Source: Roseomonas mucosa ATCC BAA-692
GTDB lineage: Bacteria; Pseudomonadota; Alphaproteobacteria; Acetobacterales; Acetobacteraceae
Direction of reading: 5' to 3'
Length of the DNA: 64,000 nt
Assembly (NCBI RefSeq): GCF_000622225.1
Contig: NZ_JHWD01000018.1
Span: 1 to 64,000 of the forward strand
The translations under genes were made by a program, and so were the position numbers. Shown here piece after piece: positions 26,541-35,692 of the stretch. Every line of letters starts with the position of its first letter. Within the stretch, counting starts at the first letter, position 1. The notes under the pieces are model-generated. The model was not told where the DNA came from, did no database searches, and saw only the letters and a list, made by a program, of their open reading frames with translations.

Positions 26541-27382
26541 GTGCCACGATCCTCGACGGCAAGGCGCTGGCGGCACGCCGGCGCGCGGCGCTGGCGGAGC
26601 GGGTGGCCGGGCTTGGCTTCCGCCCCGGCCTGCGCGTGGTGCGGGTGGGCGAGGATCCGGCCAGCGGCGTCTATGTGCGCAACAAGGACCGGGCGGCGAA
26701 GGAGGCAGGCTTCGACAGCGCCACGCTGCAACTGCCGGAGGGCACGACCGAGGCGGAGCTGCTGGCGCTGGTGCGGCGGCTCAACGACGACCCGGCGGTG
26801 GACGGAATCCTGGTGCAGCTTCCCCTGCCCGCTCATATCCGCACGGATGCCGTGCTGGATGCGGTCGACCCGGGCAAGGACGTGGACGGGTTCCATCCGG
26901 TGAACCAGGGGGCGTTGGCGCTGGGGCGGCCGGGGCTGGTGCCCTGCACGCCGCGGGGCGTGATGCTGCTGCTGGAGGAGGCGAAGGTTTCCCTGAGCGG
27001 GGCGCGGGCGGTGGTGGTCGGGCGCAGCACCATAGTGGGCAAGCCGGTGGCGGCGCTGCTGCTGGCGGCCAATGCCACGGTGACGGTGGCGCATTCGCGG
27101 ACCCGCGACCTGGCGAGCGAGTGCCGGCGGGCGGAGATCATCGTCGCGGCGGTGGGCCGGGCGGGGCTGGTGCGCGGCGACTGGGTGGCCAACGAGGCCA
27201 CGGTGATCGATGTCGGCATCAACCGCGGGGCGGATGGCAGGCTGGTGGGCGATGTCGCCTTCGGCGAGGTGGTGGACCATGCCGGGGCGATCACGCCGGT
27301 GCCGGGCGGCGTCGGGCCGATGACCATTGCCTGTCTGCTGGAGAACACGGTGCAGGCGGCGCTGGGCCGGCGGGGCGCCTGA
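26537..27382 (+). CDS. folD: Methylenetetrahydrofolate dehydrogenase/cyclohydrolase FolD
   Basis: Bifunctional enzyme interconverting 5,10-methylene-THF and 10-formyl-THF with NADP+. 281 aa. Visible signatures are [20 protein letters not shown] (with the catalytic Lys in RNK), [23 protein letters not shown], the Rossmann motif [17 protein letters not shown] and the C-terminal [19 protein letters not shown]. The ATG at 26537 overlaps the previous stop by 4 bp, with GGAG at 26524. The ATG at 26531 is too close to that site. Confidence 0.95.
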   Translation: MSATILDGKALAARRRAALAERVAGLGFRPGLRVVRVGEDPASGVYVRNKDRAAKEAGFDSATLQLPEGTTEAELLALVRRLNDDPAVDGILVQLPLPAHIRTDAVLDAVDPGKDVDGFHPVNQGALALGRPGLVPCTPRGVMLLLEEAKVSLSGARAVVVGRSTIVGKPVAALLLAANATVTVAHSRTRDLASECRRAEIIVAAVGRAGLVRGDWVANEATVIDVGINRGADGRLVGDVAFGEVVDHAGAITPVPGGVGPMTIACLLENTVQAALGRRGA

Positions 27383-27528
27383 CCGGCGGCTGCCGAGGAC
27401 GGGACTGAGCCCTCGGCCTTGCGCCGGAGTGGCATGCGGGCGGGGGCATTCATGCTTTGTTAAGCGTGGGGACGTAGGAGCAGGGCACCGCCAGGAGGGC
27501 AGACCGAGATCCTTCGAGGGGGTCAGCC

Positions 27529-27786
27529 TTGCCCGATTCCGCCTGTCGTTCGCAGCACCAGTTCCCGTTGCAGGAGCGGCGACCGGCGTGGCGGTCGCCG
27601 CGCCGGGCGTGGCGGCTGCTGATGGTGGCGATCGTCTTCGCCTGGCTGCCGGACAGGAGCTGGAAGCTGGCGGCCTTGGCGGGGCTGGTGGCGATGCCGG
27701 CGGTGAGATGGGGGGTGGTGCTGCTGGCCCAGAGATGGGTGCGGCGGCTGGGGCCTTCGGACCCGGATGGGTGGCAGGGGTGGTGA
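27529..27786 (+). CDS. Possible small membrane protein (weak)
   Basis: 85-aa open frame starting at a TTG with GAGGGGG just upstream. It has a Pro/Arg-rich N-terminus and two hydrophobic stretches (LLMVAIVFAWL and LAALAGLVAMPAVRWGVVLL). It fills an otherwise empty 440-bp gap between folD and argG. I recognise no family. It may be chance coding potential in GC-rich DNA. The flanks of the gap (27383-27528 and 27787-27822) show nothing clear. Confidence 0.3.
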   Translation: MPDSACRSQHQFPLQERRPAWRSPRRAWRLLMVAIVFAWLPDRSWKLAALAGLVAMPAVRWGVVLLAQRWVRRLGPSDPDGWQGW

Positions 27787-27822
27787 AGGGGGCGGCCCGG
27801 GATGGGTGCCCCCTGCCCCATG

Positions 27823-29058
<1,236 letters not shown>

Positions 29059-29144
29059 TTCGCCGCCGGTCCTTGCTGAATGGGAATGCGAGGGCCGGTT
29101 TAGGCCCGTGCGGTGCGGCGGGGCAAGGCCGTGCGGGGCGCGGT

Positions 29145-29702
29145 TCATGGCCAGGAGAGGCGCACGGAGCGGGGGATGCGGCGGCGGCCACCGGCGGTGC
29201 GTGCGACGGCCATCAGGGAACGGAGGTTTTCGTGCGTCAGCGGCAGGGTGCGGAGCAGGCGGGCGACGGTTTCGGACAAAAGGGGATCGGGGAGCAGCCA
29301 GGGGGGTGCGGGGAGCGCGGCGCGGAGGCCGAGGCGGCGGATCAGGATGAGGAGGGGCATGCCGCCGAGGCGCGCGGCGAGGCGGGCGGCGCGGCAGATG
29401 GCGTGTTGCAGCAGGCGGAGGGGGGGGGAGGGGGGTGCATCCGCCAGAGCGCGGAGGAGGCGGTGCCAGAGGCCGGCATGGGTGAGGCGGCGGAAGAAGC
29501 GGGCGACGGTGTCGGGGCGGCCGTAGTGCGACGGGAGGGAAGCCCAAGGGGCGCCGGGGGTGGTGGCGTGGTGGAAGATGGCCTCCATCCGCGTGCGGAG
29601 GGAGGCGGTGCGGCGGCCCTGGGGGGCGAGAGGGGGGAGGTGCGGGGCCAGGGCGGTCCAGGCGGGGTCGGAGAGGGTGGGGGGATGGGGTGGGGTGCGC
29701 AT
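29145..29702 (-). CDS. Transposase-derived DUF4096 protein without a catalytic domain
   Basis: 185-aa protein. Residues 8-90 match the N-terminal DUF4096 (IS402/IS5-type) transposase domain: [56 protein letters not shown] and [13 protein letters not shown]. Instead of a DDE domain, the rest is an Arg/Leu-rich region, so it is either a truncated transposase or a domesticated DNA-binding protein. The ATG at 29702 has GGAG nearby. I see no terminal inverted repeats of an insertion sequence. It sits at the left edge of the AT-rich cassette and faces away from it. Confidence 0.7.
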   Translation of the reverse strand: MRTPPHPPTLSDPAWTALAPHLPPLAPQGRRTASLRTRMEAIFHHATTPGAPWASLPSHYGRPDTVARFFRRLTHAGLWHRLLRALADAPPSPPLRLLQHAICRAARLAARLGGMPLLILIRRLGLRAALPAPPWLLPDPLLSETVARLLRTLPLTHENLRSLMAVARTAGGRRRIPRSVRLSWP

Positions 29703-30029
29703 AGCGTCTCCGATAGAAGGAAAGGACGATATAGGAAATATTTCCTTGCGACAAGATGTTTCTTTACTTTTTGCCCGCTTTCCACTAAATCCAGTAATCA
29801 AATATCAACACACCAAGAATTCAAATAAAAAATTCAAACTCAAAAATCAACGCCAACAGAATCGTCGCAAAATATTTCTCAGTAAACCAGGAATTACTCT
29901 CAAAGAAACTGCGGCTATTATGATTTACACGAAAAATCCACTTGCACGACAAACAATGCCATATGTTTGCAATTCCGATTTGATGCTGCTCATATAGACA
30001 CACATGGCATTTTAAGAACGGAGCCACCT
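29703..30029. promoter_or_regulatory. AT-rich divergent region in front of the GHKL gene
   Basis: 327 bp, AT-rich from about 29715. It separates the DUF4096 gene from the GHKL ATPase gene and must carry their promoters. It contains a perfect 12-bp palindrome GGAAATATTTCC at 29734-29745. No gene is supported. The short open frame 29821-30027 on the minus strand has no ribosome-binding site. Confidence 0.5.
29733..29754 (-). promoter_or_regulatory. Candidate promoter/operator shared with the desaturase upstream region
   Basis: On the minus strand TTGTCG (29754-29749) and TATATC (29733-29728) flank the palindrome GGAAATATTTCC, about 30-50 bp from the DUF4096 start. The 11-mer CCTTGCGACAA (plus strand) and its AGGA left flank repeat at 1627-1648. 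Confidence 0.35.
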
Positions 30030-32099
30030 TTGACTGACGTCAGTCCAGATTTTGTGGGAAGAGTAGAGCGACTTTCTCTGCGCTCGACCGCGGATAATGC
30101 CCTGCTTCCTTTATTCGAAGCCGTCAGTAACTCTCTTCACGCCGTGGACGACCGCTTTGGAAAAGAAGTTAGCACACGATCAGTAATAAAGGTAGAAGTC
30201 ATCAGAGCAGATTTTGCGGACGAGAAAAGTCCCGTTAACGGATTTATAGTTGAAGATAACGGAATTGGTCTGGATCGCAAAAATTTTGAATCTTTCAGAC
30301 GTTTAGATAGTCGGCATAAAAAAATTAGAGGCGGAAAGGGTATTGGCCGCCTTGGCTGGCTTAAAGTTTTTCAAAATATTGAAATAGACTCATGCTACAC
30401 TGAAGACGGAAACCAACATCGGCGCTCTTTTGACTTTCGCCTATCAGAAAGCAATCAAATTGTTGACCACGCGCCGCGCTCGGGGTGCCCAGTCGGTGGC
30501 GGGACACGAGTGTCGATGCGTGAATTCACGCCGAATTTCTCAGGCAAGTGCCCTGTCGATCCAGAAACAATTCTGCAAAAACTTGCACAACATTTCCTTA
30601 ATGCCCTGGTAGCTGAAAATCCTATAGTCATACAAGTAATCGACGGCCCATTAAAACATAACTTGACTGATTATGTTTTAGAGCACGTAAAGATGAATAA
30701 TCTTGATCCACTGAATATCAAGCCAGACCCATTGGATGAGGATGTGGAGTTTCTTATTCGCCATTTACGCATCTCAAAAAAATTCAGGCCGACAAAAGGT
30801 TTTAATCGTTTACTTATGTTTGGAAACGATCGATCCGCAAACGAGAGAAACATTGATAGTGCCATTGGCCTAGAAATGCTTGATGGCGAAGAAATTTATA
30901 TCGGCTGCATATCGAGCAAATATCTCGATCAACACGTCAATTCCGAAAGAACGGGATTTACTCTTTCAGAGGATGAACTGACAGAGATTCGTCGTAAAAT
31001 CATCCCAAAAGTCAACGAATTTCTTGGCGATCAAGTTAAGGAAATAAAAGAACAGAAAAGAAAGAGGGCTCAGGGGATAATCAACGATTTTCCTCAATTT
31101 CTTTTTATTAGGGATGAGATTGAATCGTTCATTGATGGGCTGAAGCCATCAATAAAAAGTACAGAAGATGTTTTCCTCGAAATGGCTCGGAAACGCTACC
31201 GTCGCCAAGGAACAATTCGTAGTTTAGGAGAAGAAATTACCAAAAAAGGATCTATGTCTGAAAAAATTGAAGAAGCAGTCAGCAGATATCGAAGCATGAT
31301 AGGAGAAGATCAAAGGGGGGTTCTGGCAGAGTATGTATTACGACGCAAAGGAGTTCTAGATCTCTTCGATAGTCTACAAGAATGGAGAGACGCGGCAACA
31401 GAAAAGCGGCACCGAGAGGCAGCACTCCACAGCTTGATCTGTCCTATGGGCGTTGATAGTGCTGACATGGAGTTTGAACAGCACAACCTCTGGATGGTTG
31501 ACGATCGTTTGGCTTTCTTTGCCTACTTTAATTCGGATAAAAGATTGTCATCCTATACAGATATAGATTCCGCTGAACGACCGGACATTGCATTCTTTTA
31601 CGACACCTGCTTCGCATGGCGCGGAGAGGGGGAAGCGAGCAATACTGTAGTATTAGTCGAGTTCAAAATCCCGGGACGAGACAACTATAATGGAAATGAC
31701 AACCCAGTTCGGCAGGTAAATGAATATGTGCAAAAACTTAGAAGCGGTAGTCTAGTAAGTGCAAAGGGGCGCTTACCATCTCCAAGGCTAAGGGATGCTG
31801 CATACCATTGCTACATCATCGCTGATATTACCCCCTCTTTTGAACGCGAAATCACAATGCTTCCTTTTACTGAGACACCAGATGGAGAAGGTTTATTTGG
31901 CTACATCGGAAACGGAGGAAGAAAAATTTACGTTGAAATTATACCATATAGTAAACTTTTGAGAGATGCCAAACTTCGTCAGGGCATCTTCTTCCAAAAA
32001 CTTGGTTTAACTGATTTTGATAGAAAAGCGAAAATGCCAGAAGAGGAAATAGAGAAATTAATCCCGTTGGCAATGGAGGAAACGGAAAGTACTGAGTGA
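30030..32099 (+). CDS. GHKL ATPase fused to a PD-(D/E)XK nuclease-like domain, candidate defence protein
   Basis: 689-aa soluble protein, AT-rich and unlike its neighbours in base and codon use. The N-terminal GHKL (HSP90/MutL/MORC-type) ATPase fold shows the N-box EAVSNSLHAV (E30, N34), VEDNGIGLD (D76) and the glycine-rich lid GGKGIGRLGWLKVF (101-114). A Lys/Glu-rich helical middle (about 310-460) follows. The C-terminus has NLWMVDDRLAFFAY, RPDIAFF (D519) and VVLVEFKIPGR (E544, K546), which fit a PD-(D/E)XK active site, then NPVRQVNEYVQKLRSG. The TTG at 30030 has CGGAG at good spacing. A TTG at 29967 has none. Related GHKL proteins occur in restriction and defence loci. The function here is an inference. 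Confidence 0.75.
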   Translation: MTDVSPDFVGRVERLSLRSTADNALLPLFEAVSNSLHAVDDRFGKEVSTRSVIKVEVIRADFADEKSPVNGFIVEDNGIGLDRKNFESFRRLDSRHKKIRGGKGIGRLGWLKVFQNIEIDSCYTEDGNQHRRSFDFRLSESNQIVDHAPRSGCPVGGGTRVSMREFTPNFSGKCPVDPETILQKLAQHFLNALVAENPIVIQVIDGPLKHNLTDYVLEHVKMNNLDPLNIKPDPLDEDVEFLIRHLRISKKFRPTKGFNRLLMFGNDRSANERNIDSAIGLEMLDGEEIYIGCISSKYLDQHVNSERTGFTLSEDELTEIRRKIIPKVNEFLGDQVKEIKEQKRKRAQGIINDFPQFLFIRDEIESFIDGLKPSIKSTEDVFLEMARKRYRRQGTIRSLGEEITKKGSMSEKIEEAVSRYRSMIGEDQRGVLAEYVLRRKGVLDLFDSLQEWRDAATEKRHREAALHSLICPMGVDSADMEFEQHNLWMVDDRLAFFAYFNSDKRLSSYTDIDSAERPDIAFFYDTCFAWRGEGEASNTVVLVEFKIPGRDNYNGNDNPVRQVNEYVQKLRSGSLVSAKGRLPSPRLRDAAYHCYIIADITPSFEREITMLPFTETPDGEGLFGYIGNGGRKIYVEIIPYSKLLRDAKLRQGIFFQKLGLTDFDRKAKMPEEEIEKLIPLAMEETESTE

Positions 32100-32276
32100 T
32101 ATCAGTCGCAATATTTTTTGTTCAAAAGCGTCCCATATTTAGCTGACTATGGGAGGTCCAGGAACCTCAGGTTCCTGGCGGATGGGGGTTCGGGGGCAAG
32201 GCGGAGCCTTCCCCCGAGGACGGCGCGAAGCCGGAACACCCCCTCCCCTCCCCCCAAGCGCAACACTCCCCCAGCC
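32100..32276 (+). repeat. End of AT-rich cassette and dispersed element copy G (about 32150-32250)
   Basis: 32100-32145 is AT-rich and contains ATATTTTTTG, which may help end transcription of the GHKL gene. From about 32150 the GC-rich terminal module of the dispersed element begins: stem CCAGGAACC/GGTTCCTGG, then GGCGGATGGGGGTTCGGGGG and a second stem AAGGCGGAGCCTT. Only this module is present. Confidence 0.6.
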
Positions 32277-33224
32277 TTAATCCAGCGGATCGAACGGAAA
32301 CCCCATCGGCAGCAGGGCGCCGCGATGGGCGGCGATGGTGCTGTCCAGGAAGGCGACGGCGGCGCGGAGGCGCGGGCTGCGGCGCAGGTCCTCGTGGAAG
32401 AGGAGCCAGAGGGGGAGCGGCGTCATGGCGCGGGGGGCAGGCAGGCGGCGCAGGCCAGGGTCGGATTCGCCGGAGAAGCAGGAGAGGAGGGTGGCGCCGA
32501 GGCCGGTGCGGGCGGCCTCCTGCAAGGCGTGCATGGAGTTGGCGCGGAGGGCGATGCGTTCCGGCGGGACGAGGTCGGCCAAATGGCGGTGGATGGCGGC
32601 GTGGCTGACGCTGTCGCCATAGGCGAGGAAGGGCTGGTCCTCGAAGGGGCGGGGGTCGTGGGCGGCGGCGTAGAAGGCGAAGGCGAGGCTGCCGAGGCGG
32701 CGGGCGACGAGGCCGGGGGTGTCGGGGCGGGAAAGGCGGAGGGCGAGGTCGGCCTCTCTCCGTGAGAGGTCGAAGGCGCGGGCGTCGCCGACGAGCTCGA
32801 CCTGGAGGCCGGGGTTCTGGGCCAGGAAGGGGGCGAGGCTGGGGGCGAGGAGCGACGTGGCGAGGTGGGGGGTGGTGGTGAGGCGGATGGTGCCGGTGAG
32901 GCCGGTGGGGGCGCCGTCGAGGCGGCGGAGGAGGCCGGTGACCTCCGCCTCCATGCGGACAGCGGCGGCGAGGAGCTGTTCGCCGGTGGGGGTGGGGGTG
33001 AAGCCGTCCGGGGTGCGGGTGAAGAGGGGAGTGTCGAGGTCGCGTTCGAGGGAGTCGAGGCGGCGGGCGATGGTGGTGTGATCGACGCCGAGGCTGCGGG
33101 CGGCGGCGGAGAGGGTGCCGCCGCGGCGCAGGGCCAGGAGGGTGCGGAGGCGGTCCCAGTCCGTGAGGGCGCGGTCGGGGCCGGGCGCGTGGGCAGGCGT
33201 GGCTGTGCGTTTCTGCGCGGGCAT
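32277..33224 (-). CDS. LysR-family transcriptional regulator
   Basis: 315-aa LysR-type regulator. The winged helix-turn-helix is at residues about 20-80 (LRTLLALRRGGTLSAAARSL, then VDHTTIARRLDSLERDLDTPL), closing with FTRTPDGFTPTPTGEQLLA. The effector-binding domain follows. Start is uncertain: ATG 33224 gives a 20-residue lead, ATG 33266 is in frame, and neither has a strong ribosome-binding site. Divergent from the EamA transporter 79 bp away, which it may control. Confidence 0.88.
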   Translation of the reverse strand: MPAQKRTATPAHAPGPDRALTDWDRLRTLLALRRGGTLSAAARSLGVDHTTIARRLDSLERDLDTPLFTRTPDGFTPTPTGEQLLAAAVRMEAEVTGLLRRLDGAPTGLTGTIRLTTTPHLATSLLAPSLAPFLAQNPGLQVELVGDARAFDLSRREADLALRLSRPDTPGLVARRLGSLAFAFYAAAHDPRPFEDQPFLAYGDSVSHAAIHRHLADLVPPERIALRANSMHALQEAARTGLGATLLSCFSGESDPGLRRLPAPRAMTPLPLWLLFHEDLRRSPRLRAAVAFLDSTIAAHRGALLPMGFPFDPLD

Positions 33225-33303
33225 TGTGGGAAGGAGCGCGTTTCCTGTGCGGCTGTCCACGGGCATGTTGCGTGGGTGTGTGAGACAGCAATGGAGCGGT
33301 CCG

Positions 33304-34299
33304 ATGGTGCGGGTGCCGGTTTGGTTACGGGGCGGGGCGATGCTGGCGGGGACGGCGGTGGCCTGGGGCGGGATGTTCGCGGTGACGAAGCCGCTGATGG
33401 GGATGGTGGACCCGTTCACGCTGACGCTGCTGCGGTACGGGGTGACGGCGCCGGTGTTCCTGGCGCTGCTGGTGCTGGTGGAGGGGGTGGGGGCGCTGCG
33501 GCTGGAGGGGCGCGGGTGGCGGCTGTGGTGGCTGGGGACGCTGGGTTTCGCGGGGTTCGGGGTGCTGGCCTTCCTGGGGCTGCGGGTGGCGCAGCCGGAG
33601 CATGCGGCGGTGATCCCGGCGACGATGCCTTTGATCGCGGTGGCGGTGGCGGCGTGGCGGGCGCGGCGGCGGCCTTCGGGGCGGGTGCTGCTGGCGGTGG
33701 CGCTGGGGCTGGCGGGGGTGGTGCTGGTGGTGACGCGCGGGGCGCCGCTGGAGCTGGTGCGCGGCGGGGCCGGGCGCGGGGAGGCGCTGGTGTTCCTGGG
33801 GGCGTCGCTGTGGGTGTTCTACACGCTGGGGGCGGCGGCGTTCCCGGGGTGGTCGGGGCTGCGGTACACGGCTTTGAGCTGTGCGCTGGGGGTGCTGAGC
33901 ATCGCGGCGCTGGATGTGCTGGCCTTTGCCGGGGGCTGGGCGCGGTGGCCTGGGGGCGTGGTGCTGGCGGGGGCCTGGCCGGAGCTGGGGTATCTGATCG
34001 GCGTGGCCTCGGTGCTGGGGGTGCTTGGGTGGAATGCCGGGATGCGGGCGATGGGCGCGGCGCGGGGGGTGTTGTTCATCAACCTCGTGCCGGTGACGGC
34101 CTTTGCGATCGCGGTCGTGGGCGGGCGCGTGCCGGTGGGGGCGGAGCTGGCGGGCGTGGCGCTGGTGATCGCGGCGCTGGTGCTGAACAGTTTCGCGGGG
34201 GTGCGGGATGCCGGGGCGGTGCCGCGGGAGGCGGTGGTGCCGGTGGCGGCGGGTTGTGGGGTGCGGGAGGCGGTGCCGCTGCGGGTGGCGGGGCGGTAG
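33304..34299 (+). CDS. EamA/DMT-family transporter
   Basis: 331-aa inner-membrane protein with ten hydrophobic helices in two EamA repeats (residues about 8-140 and 155-290). It is the drug/metabolite exporter type. VAWGGMFAVTKPLMGMVDPF and AAVIPATMPLIAV are typical of repeat one, and NAGMRAMGAARGVLFINLVP of repeat two. The ATG at 33304 has GGAGCGG upstream. An Ala/Val-rich tail of 30 residues follows the last helix. Substrate unknown. Divergent from a LysR gene, a common arrangement for exporter control. Confidence 0.88.
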   Translation: MVRVPVWLRGGAMLAGTAVAWGGMFAVTKPLMGMVDPFTLTLLRYGVTAPVFLALLVLVEGVGALRLEGRGWRLWWLGTLGFAGFGVLAFLGLRVAQPEHAAVIPATMPLIAVAVAAWRARRRPSGRVLLAVALGLAGVVLVVTRGAPLELVRGGAGRGEALVFLGASLWVFYTLGAAAFPGWSGLRYTALSCALGVLSIAALDVLAFAGGWARWPGGVVLAGAWPELGYLIGVASVLGVLGWNAGMRAMGAARGVLFINLVPVTAFAIAVVGGRVPVGAELAGVALVIAALVLNSFAGVRDAGAVPREAVVPVAAGCGVREAVPLRVAGR

Positions 34300-34417
34300 G
34301 GGTTCCTGCCCCGGCTTTCGGCCCCGATCTCCTGTCCTGGCCTCCTGCCCTGGCCCCCTGCCCTGGCCCCGGCGATGGGGCCGCCGCCCGGGTGGGACCG
34401 GGCGGCGGTGGAGGCGG

Positions 34418-35464
34418 TCAGCCGGCGCTGGTGATGTTGTTGGCCTTGACCACCTGGCCCCAGCGGGCGTGGTCGCTGCGGACGAGCTTGTCGAAGCTCT
34501 CGGGCGTGCCGCCGCCGGGTTCGTCGCCCTGGCTGGTGATGCGGTCGCGCACGGTGGGGTCGGAGAGGGCCTCGTTGAGGGCGGCGTTGACCCTGGCCAC
34601 GACCTCGGGCGGGGTGCCACGGGGGCCGGAGATGCCGATCCAGGAGCTGACGATGAAGTCGTCGAGGCCCTGCTCCTTCGCCGTCGCGGCGTCGGGGAAG
34701 GCGGGGACGCGGTTTTCGCTGGTGACCATGATGGCGCGGATCTGGTTGGCCTTGACGAAGGGCGCGACCACGGAGGCGGCGTCGAACATCATGGGGAAGC
34801 GGCCGGCGATGAAGTCCTGCATGGCGGGGCCGGAGCCACGGTAGGGGATGCTCTGCATGGCGGGCAGGCCGGCGCGGGCGCGGAAGAGTTCCGAGGTGCA
34901 GTGGGAAAGGCTGCCGGCGGAGGCGATGCCGTAGTCGGGGATGTCCTTCTGGGCTTTCACCCAGGCCACGAATTCCTGGATGTTGCGGGCGGGGACGGAG
35001 GGGTGGACGCAGAGGACCATGGCCGAGCGGAGGGCGAGGCCGATGTTCACCATCTCCAGCGGGTTGACGGTCATGTTGGGGAAGGTGTGGGGGTTGATGG
35101 CCATGGGGGAGGAGTTGGAGGCCATCAGGGTGTAGCCGTCGGGCTTGGCGCGCATGACCACCTCGGTGGCGAGGTTGCCGCCGGCGCCGCCGCGGTTCTC
35201 GATCACCAGGGTCTGGCCGAGGGCCTTGCCGATGCCGGGCTGGACGATGCGGGCGGCGAAGTCGGTCTGGCCGCCGGGCGGGAAGCCGACCATCAGGGTG
35301 ACGGGGCGGGTCGGCCAGTTGGGCTGGGATGACGCGGACTGGGCGTGGGCGAGGCGCGGGGTGGCCAGGGGGGCTGCGAAGGGGGTGGCCAGGGCGGCGA
35401 GGCCCAGGGCGCGTTCAAGGGCGCGGCCGAGCGCGGCGCGGCGCGAGAGGTCTTGGGATGACAT
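34418..35464 (-). CDS. Tripartite tricarboxylate transporter substrate-binding protein (Bug family)
   Basis: 348-aa periplasmic solute-binding protein of the TctC/Bug family. The signal region (RRAALGRALERALGLAALAT) ends near AHAQ, residues 39-42. Family blocks are WPTRPVTLMVGFPPGGQTDF, ARIVQPGIGKALGQ, VIENRGGAGGNLATE, PYRGSGPAMQDFIAG and SSWIGISGPRGTP. Such proteins bind carboxylates. No TctA or TctB membrane gene is nearby, so it is an orphan receptor, as is frequent in Bug-rich bacteria. Confidence 0.9.
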   Translation of the reverse strand: MSSQDLSRRAALGRALERALGLAALATPFAAPLATPRLAHAQSASSQPNWPTRPVTLMVGFPPGGQTDFAARIVQPGIGKALGQTLVIENRGGAGGNLATEVVMRAKPDGYTLMASNSSPMAINPHTFPNMTVNPLEMVNIGLALRSAMVLCVHPSVPARNIQEFVAWVKAQKDIPDYGIASAGSLSHCTSELFRARAGLPAMQSIPYRGSGPAMQDFIAGRFPMMFDAASVVAPFVKANQIRAIMVTSENRVPAFPDAATAKEQGLDDFIVSSWIGISGPRGTPPEVVARVNAALNEALSDPTVRDRITSQGDEPGGGTPESFDKLVRSDHARWGQVVKANNITSAG

Positions 35465-35611
35465 GCGCGGTTCTGTCTTTCTGTCCTGGACGGGGCCGGC
35501 GGGTCCGGCCTTGTTCGCGGCCGCCTGATTCGGCGGGGCGGTGCCGGTGCATCATTACGAAATCTGCATGAAACGTCCATGCGGTTCCGGCAGGTGGGCG
35601 GCGGAATGGAA

Positions 35612-35629
35612 ACGTCACGGGAGCGTCAT
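35612..35629 (+). promoter_or_regulatory. Candidate PHO box upstream of the phytase-like gene
   Basis: Two 7-mers spaced by 4 bp, ACGTCAC (35612-35618), GGGA, GCGTCAT (35623-35629). This has the 11-bp period and GTCA(C/T) core of PhoB sites (consensus CTGTCAT-N4-CTGTCAC). It lies 64 bp before the ATG of a predicted secreted phosphate-related enzyme. Five of seven bases match in each half. Confidence 0.45.
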
Positions 35630-35692
35630 ACGCAGGGGTGCGGGGAGCGGTTACATCCGCCGGCGCCTGAGATCACAGAATCCGGAGTTCGG

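Noticed and set aside
27450-27821. 123-aa minus-strand open frame between folD and argG
   Set aside because: Low-complexity translation, no ribosome-binding site and no recognisable domain. The plus-strand frame at 27529 is a slightly better candidate but still weak.
29821-30027. 68-aa minus-strand open frame in the AT-rich region
   Set aside because: No ribosome-binding site, it overlaps the GHKL start region, and the composition is unlike a conserved protein.
29715-32145. AT-rich region considered as a prophage or integrative element
   Set aside because: No integrase, phage structural or conjugation gene, no tRNA at either edge, and only one gene inside. A single-gene cassette fits better.
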